Assembly: GCA_016786865.1 (NCBI GenBank)
Contig: JAEUVE010000020.1
Span: forward strand, 118,912 to 182,911
Reading direction: 5' to 3'
From: Sediminibacterium sp.
GTDB lineage: Bacteria > Bacteroidota > Bacteroidia > Chitinophagales > Chitinophagaceae
DNA: 64,000 nt
The notes beneath the pieces were generated by a model. That model saw nothing but the letters and a program-made list of their open reading frames with translations, made no database searches and was not told where the DNA came from. The translations under genes were made by a program, and so were the position numbers. Of this stretch, positions 35,627 to 46,429 are shown one piece after another (position 1 is the stretch's first letter; each line of letters opens with the position of its first letter).

Positions 35627-36497
35627 ACCGTCAATCGTACCCAAAGAAATCAGGAACCTGATTTATACCATTCGGGGCAAACAGGTAATGTTGGATAGCG
35701 ACCTCGCTGCCTTATATCAGGTGGAAACAAAGAACCTGAACAAAGCCGTTAAAAGAAATATTGAGCGATTTCCAGTATCATTCTGCTTTCAACTGACCGA
35801 AGAGGAAGTTGAAAACTTGAGGTTCCAATTTGGAACCTCAAGTTTAAACTACGGCGGCAGACGTTATTTGCCCTATGCTTTTACGGAACAAGGCGTTGCA
35901 ATGGCATCTGCCATACTCCGTTCTGATATTGCCGTTAAAATGAGTGTGGAAATAATGGAAGCATTTGTAGAAATGCGGCGTATGCTCATCAGCAATGCTT
36001 CTTTGTTTCATCGTTTGGATAATATCGAGTTAAAGCAACTGGAAGCCGACCAAAAATTTGAAGAGATTTTTAAGGCTTTGGAAAGCGACAAGCTCCACAG
36101 TGAAAAAGGCATTTTCTACGACGGACAGGTATTTGATGCCTACGCCTTTGTTTCCGATATTATCCGAAGTGCCAAAAGTTCTATTATCCTGCTTGATAAT
36201 TATGTGGATGATACGGTGCTTACTTTGTTGAGTAAGCGTAAGACTAATGTAACCGCTACAATCCTTACCAAAAGTATCATCAATCAGTTACGGTTAGACT
36301 TACAACGCTACAATAGTCAATATCCTCCGATAGACATTGAAGTGTTTTCCGATGCCCACGACCGTTTTTTGATTATTGACCATACGGAACTCTACCATAT
36401 AGGGGCATCGCTCAAAGACTTGGGTAAAAAATGGTTCGCCTTTTCGAGAATGGATATTGAAGTCGGCAGGATGCTTCAAATCTTGAACAGACAATAA
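35616..36497 (+). CDS. ORF6N-domain protein with PLD-like C-terminus
   Basis: The 293-residue protein has an N-terminal ORF6N domain (VMLDSDLAALYQVETKNLNK; RRYLPYAFTEQGVAMASAIL), a putative DNA-binding module widespread in phages and mobile elements. After a coiled region comes a segment with HDRFLIIDHTELYHIGASL, like a PLD-type HxK site with no visible second copy. Its start overlaps the TopB stop by 11 bp (the frame is open to 35583). A 33-bp perfect palindrome is embedded at 35813-35845. It probably regulates itself or other element genes; that is inference. Confidence 0.82.
   Translation: MENKPSIVPKEIRNLIYTIRGKQVMLDSDLAALYQVETKNLNKAVKRNIERFPVSFCFQLTEEEVENLRFQFGTSSLNYGGRRYLPYAFTEQGVAMASAILRSDIAVKMSVEIMEAFVEMRRMLISNASLFHRLDNIELKQLEADQKFEEIFKALESDKLHSEKGIFYDGQVFDAYAFVSDIIRSAKSSIILLDNYVDDTVLTLLSKRKTNVTATILTKSIINQLRLDLQRYNSQYPPIDIEVFSDAHDRFLIIDHTELYHIGASLKDLGKKWFAFSRMDIEVGRMLQILNRQ
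35813..35845. repeat. 33-bp perfect palindrome inside the ORF6N gene
   Basis: AAACTTGAGGTTCCAA and its exact reverse complement flank a single T. It encodes residues around NLRFQFGTSSLN, in a region of the ORF6N fold near the YLPYAFTEQG motif. No ribosome pausing signal or T run is attached. Its length is far beyond chance. Confidence 0.85.
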
Positions 36498-36502
36498 CAA
36501 TA

Positions 36503-36525
36503 AAACCCTCTAATTAAGAGGGTTT
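36503..36525. terminator. Terminator-like hairpin after the ORF6N gene
   Basis: AAACCCTCT and AGAGGGTTT form a perfect 9-bp stem with a 5-nt loop, between the convergent ORF6N and HEPN-type genes. It could end transcripts from both sides; the downstream T run is weak. Confidence 0.6.
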
Positions 36526-36541
36526 ACTGTTTGATTAAATA

Positions 36542-37300
36542 CTACAATTGTAATTGGGCGGTAATGCTCTTATAATAAACTTTTAGTGCATCACGTTCAT
36601 CCTTACCAACGTAACTATTGTGGGCAACTAAACATCGTATCTTGTACAATTCGTCAACCATTACATTCAACCAATGTTCATTCTGTTTTGGGAAATACTT
36701 TCCGAATACTGTCCAATTCCCAACTATTATTTTACCTAACTCTATAAAGTCGCAATAAAACAAATCGCTATTACCTCGTATTGGTAAATATTTGCTCTCT
36801 TGCTCACTTTTCTTTAATTTGTCTATTGTGTCTTGCACTCTTTTAGGAATATTTACAGTTTGTGACTTCATTATCTCTTCAATAAAAATTCTAAGTGAGT
36901 TTTCAATACAATATAGGTACAGATATACTTCCGACATTTCTCTACCTTTTTGTTGTATATCCTGTGGTAAAAGGTTTAAATGACCAAAGTTTACATTTTG
37001 TTGTATTTCTTCGATACTATCTAACAGGGAATTTTCATCTGAAATTAGAGGGTAGAAGATTTCATTAATATGTTTTCTCCGTTCGGCATATCCACCTTTA
37101 GCCTGCATTTCTCTTCTAAATTCCTGAAGCGTTAAGCAGATTTTAAATTCTTTTGGCTCATTGGCTTTAAACTTAGCAGATTTATTAAGTTCGCTTTTTA
37201 ATGTTTTATATTCTGCTTCATTTTCTGATGTTATCGTGACATCAGTGGACGCTCCTGTAAGGAGTATTTTTAGACGTTCAATGTTTTCTGTATAATTCAT
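36542..37300 (-). CDS. HEPN-type protein, probable partner of the DUF262 protein
   Basis: The 252-residue protein is helical. Near its end is DELYKIRCLVAHNSYVGKD, which fits the Swt1-type HEPN motif R-x4-H (R, CLVA, H). HEPN proteins are often RNases in toxin-antitoxin or defence loci. It is 30 bp downstream of the DUF262-DUF1524 gene on the same strand, so the two would form an operon. Codon use is AT-rich, unlike the ICE core. Reading frame and start (ATG 37300) are intact, although the partner gene is broken. Confidence 0.65.
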   Translation of the reverse strand: MNYTENIERLKILLTGASTDVTITSENEAEYKTLKSELNKSAKFKANEPKEFKICLTLQEFRREMQAKGGYAERRKHINEIFYPLISDENSLLDSIEEIQQNVNFGHLNLLPQDIQQKGREMSEVYLYLYCIENSLRIFIEEIMKSQTVNIPKRVQDTIDKLKKSEQESKYLPIRGNSDLFYCDFIELGKIIVGNWTVFGKYFPKQNEHWLNVMVDELYKIRCLVAHNSYVGKDERDALKVYYKSITAQLQL

Positions 37301-37330
37301 TTACAATATTATTTCTATATGTCTTTCTTC

Positions 37331-39465
37331 CTATTCTTCAGTGGTGGTATGTAGTTCTTCTTGTTCGAGCATAAAGTCAAGGAACAATAATTCAGCTTTT
37401 GCTGTTTCATCTTCAAATTTTAAATTCCAACGCTGTTCCATAAATTCCAGTAACTTATTACCTCTATCAAGTATGGTATCAGCGTTCCATATTTCATAGC
37501 CCGATACTTCAATTTCTGAATGTGAACCGTCGGAATAACCTTGTCTTATTTTCTCTTTCTTTTCGTTATACTTTGCTCTTTTCTTATCATCAAAGCAATC
37601 GTTTTGCAAACTGGAATTAATGCTTTGTGAAAGTGGCAAAAGATTTCCTAATGTTCCTTGAAAAAAGGGTAACTGTGACTTTTTATAACCTTTGAAACTG
37701 GATTTCCAGCTTGTATGTGTTGGAGTTTGGGGGTAAATATGTTCAATGGAAATTTTGTCTTTTTCACTCTTTACAAATAATCTCCAGTCAATCTTTTGAC
37801 TTCCTCTTTGCCTTACCTTTTCCATTTCATATTCATATAAGAAATAGCGAAGTCCATTCCAATAATAAAAGCCGCCTCCACTCTTAAATTTCTTGTCAAT
37901 AAATTTTTGAAAGTATGTATAATCGAAATAAGTTTCTTCGGAATTTTCAGGGGTGTAAAAACAGTAGTTCATTCTATCATTCAATCGTTAGATAATAGTT
38001 TCAATAGTCAATTCGCCGTTTCGCAACTGTCTTGCAGCCCGGTAAAATTCACTGTTTCTATAAGTAGAAAAAGCCCGGCTAAGCCGGAATGTGATAAATA
38101 TAAAACGCTCAATTGCTTTAAATATGTTAATTCGTTTACCCGAATTAATATCCTTGTTTAAAAAAGATACGGTTAAAAGTGGACGGAAATAAATTATACC
38201 AATTCTGTTCAATCGGTCTATCCATAGGCTCTCTTGTGTAGTCAAGTCTGGATTGTTTACCGGATTATGTGTATTATACCAATGAACAGCAGCAGCTTTT
38301 AAACTGTTTACATAGTCTTCGATTTCTTTAGGAGAAAGTCGAGAACGCATCACTGTTATTTCTTCTTCTCCATTTATCTCAACCTCTTCCTGGTCGGTAT
38401 CTTCATCTTCTCTAACTTCTTCAAAATCCTGTAAAGAACTAACTCTCACTTCTGTTTTTGCGTAAATATTTTGTGGTGTAAATTTCTGCTCCAATAAAAA
38501 CCTGATATAATCATCGCCCTTTTCTCTTGTGTATTGAAAATACATTATCCAATGGGCTACTAAAAAATCATCGTCGTTGAGTGGATTTTGTTTATTTCGT
38601 CCAAGCTGGTAATAGACTTCTTTCCAAGCATCATTGATTTTCTCTCGCAAGGAATTTCGCTCATCATTTTTGAGCTCGTTCTCTTCGTACAAAGTGGTTA
38701 AATATATTAAGCGATTTTTAAGAAGCTCCAAATTTGATAATTTTTTTCCACGATTATTCATTGTTTCAAATGCAACGAAAACATCAAAATCATCGCTTAT
38801 CTCATAAACATTAAACATTAGGTTTTGCGTAACCTTTTTGAATAACGCTTCAATTTCACTTAAGCCATATTGGTCGAAATAAATTTGTAGATTTTCTTTG
38901 AAAAACCTTTTGGCATTTTCAAGATTGAGGGTATAAAAAGTTTCTTGAATTGTTCCGCTATTGGGTTCTAAAAAAATTCTATGTCGTAAAAATTTGAAAC
39001 TTGGATTATCAACCTCGTAGCCAAATTTATATGTCTTAATAATAAATTGCGGCGGTTTTTCAATTACTAAATATTCTTCCTTAATGGCTTTTAAACTAAA
39101 AGAACCAAGATAGATTTCTTCATCCTTTTATCCTTGTTTTCAGGTATAGCTTTGAGTTGTTCCGAAATTGCTTGTATAAAAACTACAAATGTTGTTAATC
39201 GTTGTTGACCATCAACAATATGAAAGGGTTTGAAACCTCTATCTTCGATTAACCAACGTTCATCATTCCAACTACTCCAAATGTTTTTATCTACTTTTTT
39301 TAAAGACAGTAATCCCGTATAATGATACCTATCAGTTGGGAGATTAACCAAATCTTCCCAAAAATCTTTTAACTGTCTTGTCGTCCAAGCATAACCACGC
39401 TGGTAATCAGGTATCTTAAATATTCTGTCTTTAAAAATACTTTTTAGGGGTTCTAATTCATTCAT
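37331..39465 (-). pseudogene. Broken GmrSD-like DUF262-DUF1524 gene
   Basis: Three open segments (39465-39091, about 39128-37988 and 37984-37331) join into one protein of about 710 residues. The N-terminus has the DUF262 ParB-like motifs IPDYQRGYAW and DGQQRLTT. The C-terminus has a DUF1524 HNH-type site IEHIYPQ followed by GNLLPLSQSINSSLQN. This is the layout of GmrSD, the type IV restriction enzyme acting on modified DNA. A single-base frameshift is needed near 39120-39130 (in AAAAGGATG). An in-frame TAA at 37988-37990 splits the rest. The two lesions together argue for a pseudogene unless the assembly is wrong. It is inserted on the minus strand between ORF6N and DUF1896. Confidence 0.8.
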
Positions 39466-39646
39466 TATTTATTATCTGTCGATTAGTTGTTTGCTTTAAT
39501 AGCTCAAAAATACAAATTAAATCCCTCGTTATTAACTTACTTACGCCAAATCCTGCCTTTCAAAGCCAAACCCTACAACATTATCAAAGGCATTTACTCC
39601 TGCTGCTAATTTTAGGATTTAAGTAAAATTCTAAACAAAATATAGT

Positions 39647-40084
39647 ATGGATGTACAGCAAAAAGACCTATCGTATTTCAGATTACGACTGCAAGAATTA
39701 TTAAATAGCAGTTTCCCTGAAAAGGCGCACGACCAAAAATTTATTGACCAACGGTCTTCGTGGGCTGCCAATGCCTATGAGGGTGCTTTCCGTTCGGGAA
39801 ACGCCGTTGAGCAATGTGACGAAATAGCCTACTACATACTTTTCGGGGGCTTACACTTCTCCAAGTTCGACACGATTTTTAAAGTGGTATGCAATGAATT
39901 TGATACCATTATGGCAGACGAGGAATTGCGACCGTTCGCCCTAAAAATGTTCCCCGTTTGTGAGCCTGTTTTCGCAGGTTATGAATTAACTGATGATTTC
40001 GCCAACGGAAATGAGTTTGATTTACTCTATACCGAACTGACCGGAACCATCTCAATATGGATTGAGGAAAATGGGCTTCAGTAA
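39647..40084 (+). CDS. DUF1896 family ICE protein
   Basis: The 145-residue protein is a DUF1896-like helical protein ([20 protein letters not shown], then [17 protein letters not shown]). It normally lies directly before the large methylase/helicase of Bacteroidota ICEs, as here, with 14 bp overlap with the helicase start codon. Its function is unknown; the overlap suggests translational coupling and perhaps a shared complex. Confidence 0.85.
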   Translation: MDVQQKDLSYFRLRLQELLNSSFPEKAHDQKFIDQRSSWAANAYEGAFRSGNAVEQCDEIAYYILFGGLHFSKFDTIFKVVCNEFDTIMADEELRPFALKMFPVCEPVFAGYELTDDFANGNEFDLLYTELTGTISIWIEENGLQ

Positions 40085-43000
40085 GCGGTTCCATCTCCAA
40101 CAGAATGTTGATGCCCTGCGAATTGTTTTTAAACTGGAAAAGGAGAAACGGCAAGCCACCGTAGGCGAAAGACTGCTAATGATGCGATACAGCGGATTTG
40201 GCGGTCTTAAATTCGTTCTGAACCCCGTAGAGAACGAAATAGACATCAATCATTGGAGAAAAACAGAACACGACCTTTTTCCACTCACGCAGGAACTCCA
40301 CCAACTACTCAAAGAAAATTCCGAAGATGATAAGCAATACCGCAGGTATGTGGACAGTATGAAAAGCTCCGTATTGACGGCTTTTTATACCCCGCCAAAG
40401 GTTATAGATGCCATTTCATCCGCCCTGCGGGATAATGGTCTGCACATTGATAAATTCCTCGAACCCTCCGCAGGTATCGGTTCATTTATCCAATCCTTTT
40501 CGGAAAATCAGAAAGCCAGTGTTACCGCTTATGAAAAGGACTTGCTTACAGGCAAGATTTTAAAGCAGCTTTACCCTGAAGGCAATATCCGTATAAATGG
40601 TTTTCAAGAAATCCCCGAAAGGGAACAAAACAGCTATGATGTAATCGCCAGTAACATCCCGTTCGGCGATACTTCTGTTTTTGATTTGTCCTTTTCCCGA
40701 AGCAGCAACGATGCCAAAGTACAGGCTGCCCGAAGCATACACAATTATTTTTTTCTGAAAGGTGCTGATATGCTCCGTGAGGGCGGTGTGTTGGCTTATA
40801 TTACTTCGCAGGGCATTCTGAACAGTCCTAAGAACGAACCCATACGCAGGGCGTTGGTGCAGGATAATAATCTGGTTTCGGTTGTAAGACTACCCAACAA
40901 CCTGTTTACCGAATATGCAGGTACGGAAGTGGGCAGTGACCTGATTATCCTGCAAAAAAATACGGCAAAAGAAAATCTGACCGACAGGGAAGATCTGTTT
41001 TGCCAAAGCAAGCCATCCGAATATAATACGCCAGGCAATGCACTCTTTCAGGATAGTGCAAGAATTATCCATACCAACCAAAAATTAGATACCGACCCAT
41101 ACGGTCAACCTGCCTTAATCTATACGCATAAAGACGGTGTTGAGGGGATTGCCAAAGACCTGAAACAAATGCTTTCTGAAGATTTTGGGAAACACCTGAA
41201 TTTAAGTTTATACAAGGGCGAACAGAACGATGAGGTTTTGATACAAATTCCGATTGAACCAAAGGTTACACCTCCGGTTATCGACCCTGTAATCATTCAG
41301 CAAAAACCGCAACCTGTACCCACTCCGGTAGTCCATCGGGAAAGCCCGCAGGAATTAAAGCAACTAAGCATTTTTGACCTGTTTGAAAGTGCGGGCGAAC
41401 CTGTAATGGTTCTTGCTCCGCCTAAAAGAACTACCCAAACTAAAAGGCAAAGCACTAATAAAAGAAGAGGCACAATAGGTCGTCAGCCCGACCTTTTCAG
41501 TAGTGCAAAGCAGCAACCTTATACGCCGCTAAAATCCAATGGTGCTGCCAATGGAACCCACCAAGTAAACGGCAAAAAACAGGAAGCTATCGGCGACCTG
41601 TTTTCACAAATAAACGGTAATGGCCAGTCTGATAAGACAGCCATTACCGCTATCAATATTAATGCTATTCCTGAACCTGCCCTGTATAGTGGCGAACTGC
41701 AATCGTTCCACCGTAACGATTGCCTTGTGATGGATAAAGTTTGGGTAGGTTATCTGCAAGAGGTGGAAAAGGAAGACAAAAAAGCAACCTTTCATCCATT
41801 GCAATTGCCGTCCTCACAGAAAGCAAGAGCCGAAGCCTATATTGCCGTAAGGGACAGTTATATCAACCTGTACCAAAAAGAAGCTGAAAAGCAGACCGAA
41901 CACAAGGCAGAACGGGAAACCCTGAACCTCCTGTACGATGGCTTTGTCAAAAAATACGGTAATCTCAATGCTGCCGACAATGCCAAGCTGATAAAGACAG
42001 ACAGCGCAGGTAAAGAAATTCCTTATCTGGAGCGTATCATTGGCGGCATAATCCATAAAGCGGATATATTCAGCCGTCCTGTTAGTTTCTCTACGACCAC
42101 GTTAGCAACCGATAATCCCGAAGAGGCATTAGCCGCCTCGCTGAATAAATACGGCAACGTGGATTTGGACTTTATGTCCGAAATCAGCAGCCTGCCTGCC
42201 GATACCCTGAAAGAAGCCTTACACGGGCGGTTGTTCTACAATCCGCTACAACAGGAATACGAAATAGCTGAACGTTGGATTGCGGGCAATGTGGTTGAGA
42301 AAGCCGATGAAGTAAGAGCCTATCTCGAAAAAAATCCCGATGATACCGAAGCCAAAGAAAGCCTTACCGCTTTGGAGGAAGCCCGACCAAAACGTATTGA
42401 ATTTGAGGAACTGGATTTTAACCTCGGCGAACGGTGGATACCTACCGGAATTTATGCCCGTTTCGCTTCGCACCTGTTCGATGCGGATGTATTGGTTCAT
42501 TATTCCGAAAGCTCCGACGACTTTTCTGTGAAATGTCATCGGGGCAATATGCACATTTGGGAAAAATATGCTGTCAAAGCGGAAAGCCGAACATTTGACG
42601 GTATTGCCCTGCTCAAACACGCCCTTGTCAATACTACGCCTGATATAACCAAAAAAGTGATGGTTGGCGACCAAGAGGTCAAAGTACGGGATATGGAAGC
42701 CATACAAATGGCGAACACCAAGATTGATGAAATCCGTACCGCTTTTACCGACTGGCTACACGCACAGAACGATGAGTTTAAAAACAGGCTGACCGACCAG
42801 TACAACGACACCTTTAACTGTTTCGTTCGCCCGAACTATGACGGAAGCCATCAGGAATTTCCGGGATTAGACCGCAAGGGTGCAGGCATTGAAGACCTGT
42901 ATTCAAGCCAAAAGGACACGGTTTGGATGATAAAACTGAACAACGGTGCTATCTGCGACCACGAAGTAGGCGCAGGAAAAACGCTGATAATGTGTACCGC

Positions 43001-45509
43001 AGCGCAGGAAATGAAGCGTTTGGGATTAGCCCATAAGCCGATGATTATCGGACTGAAAGCCAATATACCTGCTATTGCTGAAGACTACCGAAAAGCCTAT
43101 CCACACGCAAAAATCCTTTATCCAGGTATTGATGATTTTACGCCTAAAAAACGCCTGCGCATTTTCGGGGATATTAAAAATAATGATTGGGATTGTGTGA
43201 TACTCACGCACGACCAGTTCGGAATGATACCTCAATCGCCCGAAATACAAAAGGAAATCCTCGAAATAGAATTAGACAGCGTAGAGCGCAACCTCGATGC
43301 CCTGAAATCGCAAGGCAAGGAAGTGACAAGGGGAATGCTCGCCGGGGTAATCAAACGAAAAGAAAATCTTGAAGTAAAGCTGAAAACGCTGCAACACGAT
43401 ATTGAAAACCGCAAAGATGATATTGTGGACTTTAAGATGATGGGCATAGACCATTTGTTTGTGGACGAAAGCCACCAATTCAAAAACCTGATGTTCAACA
43501 CCCGTCATACACGGGTTGCCGGATTGGGTAACGTGGATGGAAGTCAAAAGGCACTGAACCTGCTATTTGCCATACGCACCATTCAGGAGCGTACCAATGC
43601 GGATATGGGCGCAACCTTTCTTTCGGGTACGACCATCAGCAATTCATTAACGGAGCTGTACCTACTGTTCAAATACCTGCGTCCCCGTGCATTGGAAAAA
43701 CAGGGCATTCATTCTTTTGATGCGTGGGCAGCTATCTATGCAAGGAAAACGACCGATTATGAATTTTCGGTAGCTAACAATATTGTCGCAAAAGAGCGTT
43801 TCCGCTACTTTATCAAAGTGCCGGAACTGGCGCAGTTCTATTCTGAAATCACGGATTACAGAACGGCAAAGGATATTGGTATTGACCGACCCAACAAGAA
43901 CGAGGTATTATACAATATACCGCCAACGCCCGACCAAGAAGCCTTTATCCAAAGCCTGATGGCTTTTGCCAAAACGGGCGATGCTACTTTGCTCGGAAGA
44001 GAACCATTATCGCAAAGGGAAGAAAAAGCAAAGATGCTCATTGCTACGGACTACGCCCGTAAGATGTCGCTCGATATGCGTATGGTAAGCGGTATCTACG
44101 ATGACCATCCCGACAACAAGGCTTCGCATTGTGCGGCAAATATTGCCAAGTATTACAACCAGTTCAACGCACAGAAAGGAACGCAGTTCGTTTTCTCGGA
44201 TTTGGGAACCTACAAGCCGGGCGAATGGAACGTGTACTCCGAAATCAAACGCAAACTCGTGGAAGACCACGGCATACCTGCCCACGAAGTAAGGTTTATT
44301 CAGGAAGCAAAAAATGATAAGCAACGTAAAGACCTTATTAATGGGATGAACGAGGGTAAAATCCGTGTGCTGTTCGGTTCTACGAGTATGCTCGGAACTG
44401 GCGTGAACGCACAGAAAAGAGCCGTTGCCGTTCATCATTTAGATACACCGTGGCGACCGAGCGACCTTGCCCAAAGGGACGGTCGTGCAATAAGAAAAGG
44501 CAATGAGATTGCCAAATTCTTTGCCGATAATAAAGTGGCTGTGATTATCTATGCCGTTGAAAAATCTTTGGATAGTTATAAGTTCAATCTGCTGTACAAT
44601 AAGCAACTTTTCATAGACCAGTTAAAGACCAACAATCTGACCAAAAGAACGATTGATGAGGGCAGTATGGACGAAAAATCGGGAATGAATTTTTCGGAAT
44701 ACGTGGCAATCCTATCAGGGAATACAGACCTGTTGGATAAAGCTAAACTGGAAAAACAGATTGCCGGACTGGAAAGCGAAAAACAGGCGTTTAATCGTTC
44801 TAAATCCAGTGCCAAATTTAAAGTACAGGATTATACGGAAATGTTGCAAAGCACTCAATCCCGTTTGAACCGGATGAGTACAGACTGGGAAAACTTACAA
44901 CAACGTCTGCAAAAGCGTTCGGACGGTACAATCGAAAACCCTGTGCTATTGGATGGCTTGCCACCCAATGCAAATCTTAAACAAATTGGTGCAAAGCTGA
45001 ACGAGATTGCGGACAAAGCCCGCACCGCAGGTCAGTATGAAGAGATAGGCAGCTTGTATGGTTTTACGCTGTTGGTCAAAACAGAAATGTCAGAAAAAGA
45101 GGGTGTAGATATTCGGGTAAACCGCTTTTTGGTACAGGGCGAGGGAAATATCAAATACACGTACAATAACGGGCTGATGGCAAAAGACCCTGAAACTGCA
45201 ACAATGAACTTTTTGAGGGCTTTGGAAAAATTACCGGGCTTTGTTAAGCAGGAGCAGGAGAAAATTGCTGAAATAAAAAAAGACCTGCCTATACTTCAGG
45301 AAGTGGTTAACGGTACTTGGTCTAAGGAAAACCGATTAAGTGAGCTTAAAACGGAACTGGCGGCCGTTGAAAGAAAGATACAGCTATCTATCACGCCTGA
45401 AAATAAAGCAGAAAACCCGGAGCAGGCAGAAAAGCAGAAAGAAACTCCAATGGTTCAGGAAAGTATTATACGGACAAAGGGTGTTCATTTGCCTCGTGGC
45501 GTACTGTAA
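40071..45509 (+). CDS. N6-adenine methylase/SNF2-type helicase giant protein
   Basis: The 1812-residue protein joins a DNA methyltransferase and a helicase. The methylase part (about 60-270) has the SAM motif EPSAGIGSF (near 131) and a catalytic motif SNIPFGD in place of NPPY. A long linker follows, then an SF2/SNF2 helicase. It has Walker A GAGKT near 966, DESH near 1131, [13 protein letters not shown] near 1185 and motif [12 protein letters not shown] near 1467. Such proteins are fixtures of Bacteroidota ICEs, perhaps protecting or processing the element DNA in the recipient. The frame is open to TTG 40062; the ATG at 40071 is used. Confidence 0.92.
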   Translation: MGFSKRFHLQQNVDALRIVFKLEKEKRQATVGERLLMMRYSGFGGLKFVLNPVENEIDINHWRKTEHDLFPLTQELHQLLKENSEDDKQYRRYVDSMKSSVLTAFYTPPKVIDAISSALRDNGLHIDKFLEPSAGIGSFIQSFSENQKASVTAYEKDLLTGKILKQLYPEGNIRINGFQEIPEREQNSYDVIASNIPFGDTSVFDLSFSRSSNDAKVQAARSIHNYFFLKGADMLREGGVLAYITSQGILNSPKNEPIRRALVQDNNLVSVVRLPNNLFTEYAGTEVGSDLIILQKNTAKENLTDREDLFCQSKPSEYNTPGNALFQDSARIIHTNQKLDTDPYGQPALIYTHKDGVEGIAKDLKQMLSEDFGKHLNLSLYKGEQNDEVLIQIPIEPKVTPPVIDPVIIQQKPQPVPTPVVHRESPQELKQLSIFDLFESAGEPVMVLAPPKRTTQTKRQSTNKRRGTIGRQPDLFSSAKQQPYTPLKSNGAANGTHQVNGKKQEAIGDLFSQINGNGQSDKTAITAININAIPEPALYSGELQSFHRNDCLVMDKVWVGYLQEVEKEDKKATFHPLQLPSSQKARAEAYIAVRDSYINLYQKEAEKQTEHKAERETLNLLYDGFVKKYGNLNAADNAKLIKTDSAGKEIPYLERIIGGIIHKADIFSRPVSFSTTTLATDNPEEALAASLNKYGNVDLDFMSEISSLPADTLKEALHGRLFYNPLQQEYEIAERWIAGNVVEKADEVRAYLEKNPDDTEAKESLTALEEARPKRIEFEELDFNLGERWIPTGIYARFASHLFDADVLVHYSESSDDFSVKCHRGNMHIWEKYAVKAESRTFDGIALLKHALVNTTPDITKKVMVGDQEVKVRDMEAIQMANTKIDEIRTAFTDWLHAQNDEFKNRLTDQYNDTFNCFVRPNYDGSHQEFPGLDRKGAGIEDLYSSQKDTVWMIKLNNGAICDHEVGAGKTLIMCTAAQEMKRLGLAHKPMIIGLKANIPAIAEDYRKAYPHAKILYPGIDDFTPKKRLRIFGDIKNNDWDCVILTHDQFGMIPQSPEIQKEILEIELDSVERNLDALKSQGKEVTRGMLAGVIKRKENLEVKLKTLQHDIENRKDDIVDFKMMGIDHLFVDESHQFKNLMFNTRHTRVAGLGNVDGSQKALNLLFAIRTIQERTNADMGATFLSGTTISNSLTELYLLFKYLRPRALEKQGIHSFDAWAAIYARKTTDYEFSVANNIVAKERFRYFIKVPELAQFYSEITDYRTAKDIGIDRPNKNEVLYNIPPTPDQEAFIQSLMAFAKTGDATLLGREPLSQREEKAKMLIATDYARKMSLDMRMVSGIYDDHPDNKASHCAANIAKYYNQFNAQKGTQFVFSDLGTYKPGEWNVYSEIKRKLVEDHGIPAHEVRFIQEAKNDKQRKDLINGMNEGKIRVLFGSTSMLGTGVNAQKRAVAVHHLDTPWRPSDLAQRDGRAIRKGNEIAKFFADNKVAVIIYAVEKSLDSYKFNLLYNKQLFIDQLKTNNLTKRTIDEGSMDEKSGMNFSEYVAILSGNTDLLDKAKLEKQIAGLESEKQAFNRSKSSAKFKVQDYTEMLQSTQSRLNRMSTDWENLQQRLQKRSDGTIENPVLLDGLPPNANLKQIGAKLNEIADKARTAGQYEEIGSLYGFTLLVKTEMSEKEGVDIRVNRFLVQGEGNIKYTYNNGLMAKDPETATMNFLRALEKLPGFVKQEQEKIAEIKKDLPILQEVVNGTWSKENRLSELKTELAAVERKIQLSITPENKAENPEQAEKQKETPMVQESIIRTKGVHLPRGVL

Positions 45510-45518
45510 ATAAGGTCA

Positions 45519-46343
45519 TTAGATTTCTTCCTGTTCATCCATTTTCTTAATCAGGGCATCACGCAAGCTGTCAAGAAATTTTGTTCTGTTCATTTTTCGG
45601 CTTTTAAGTTCCAAATAGGTGTGATAGAAATCGCCTAAATTAATATTAAAAGCAAGTTCAAAGGTCTTTGCTATGACTTTGATGTCAGCATTTCCATTAT
45701 CGAACAGACCTTGCGCATATAGAGCATATATTAGCTCTGTTAATGCTGTTTTGCTTCCAGTCCATTTCAATGCGGAGTTCTCTAAAGCCTTTTTATGATT
45801 GTTATTGTGAAGCTGGTCTTCAAGATAAACTTGTATCAGGTCATTGGCAATAATTTTTGCTACCTTATAATCGTGGGAAGTTGAGAAATTTTGGTCTGCT
45901 TCAAAATAAAACGTGTCTAAACTTAGCTTTATATCGTACTTGCCCCGTACAAAGAGCTTTTCGTCAATAAAGGAATTGTTGGTTCGGTAGTACTTATAAA
46001 ATTCAAGATTGTTGTCAAAATACTTTTTAAGTTTAGTTAATTCATCATTATAGTATTTCTTAATTGCTTTTGCTCCATAAGGTTTTTTTGTTTCAATTTT
46101 GTAAATGGCATTATAATAAATCAGTTTAGAAACGATAACAGGTTTTTGGTATTTGAAAAAACGAATTTCCTCATCAACCTTTTTAAATCCTCTTTTGAGT
46201 ACAAATTGTTTTACATCGGCCAAGCATTTGATTATAATTTTTATAACCGCTTCAATCCGCTCTATTGAGCAATCAGCTTCAATCTCCAATTCTTCGATTT
46301 CTGTTTCTAACTTCTGAAGAGTTTCTGTATAAAATTTATCCAT
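45519..46343 (-). CDS. Second RteC-domain protein
   Basis: The 274-residue protein aligns with the 280-residue RteC at 29686 along its whole length. Shared blocks include FFKYQKPVIVSKLIYYNAIY, FYKYYRTNNSF, KVAKIIANDLI, SKTALTELIYALYA and the C-terminal helix. It is convergent with the helicase gene (9 bp between stop codons) and lies at the entrance to the metal cargo. Two RteC copies at opposite ends of the core suggest either distinct signals or a composite element. Confidence 0.85.
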   Translation of the reverse strand: MDKFYTETLQKLETEIEELEIEADCSIERIEAVIKIIIKCLADVKQFVLKRGFKKVDEEIRFFKYQKPVIVSKLIYYNAIYKIETKKPYGAKAIKKYYNDELTKLKKYFDNNLEFYKYYRTNNSFIDEKLFVRGKYDIKLSLDTFYFEADQNFSTSHDYKVAKIIANDLIQVYLEDQLHNNNHKKALENSALKWTGSKTALTELIYALYAQGLFDNGNADIKVIAKTFELAFNINLGDFYHTYLELKSRKMNRTKFLDSLRDALIKKMDEQEEI

Positions 46344-46429
46344 TCGGTTATTTTTAAATTTCGATTGGACACCAACATAATACCTGAAATGGGTGAAATG
46401 GAGTGGTGTCGGTAAATAGATTGGCTCAT

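Noticed and set aside
37985..37990. Programmed stop read-through or frameshifting in the DUF262 gene
   Set aside because: Two independent lesions, no slippery or stimulatory structure seen, and the stop is TAA; decay or sequence error is simpler.
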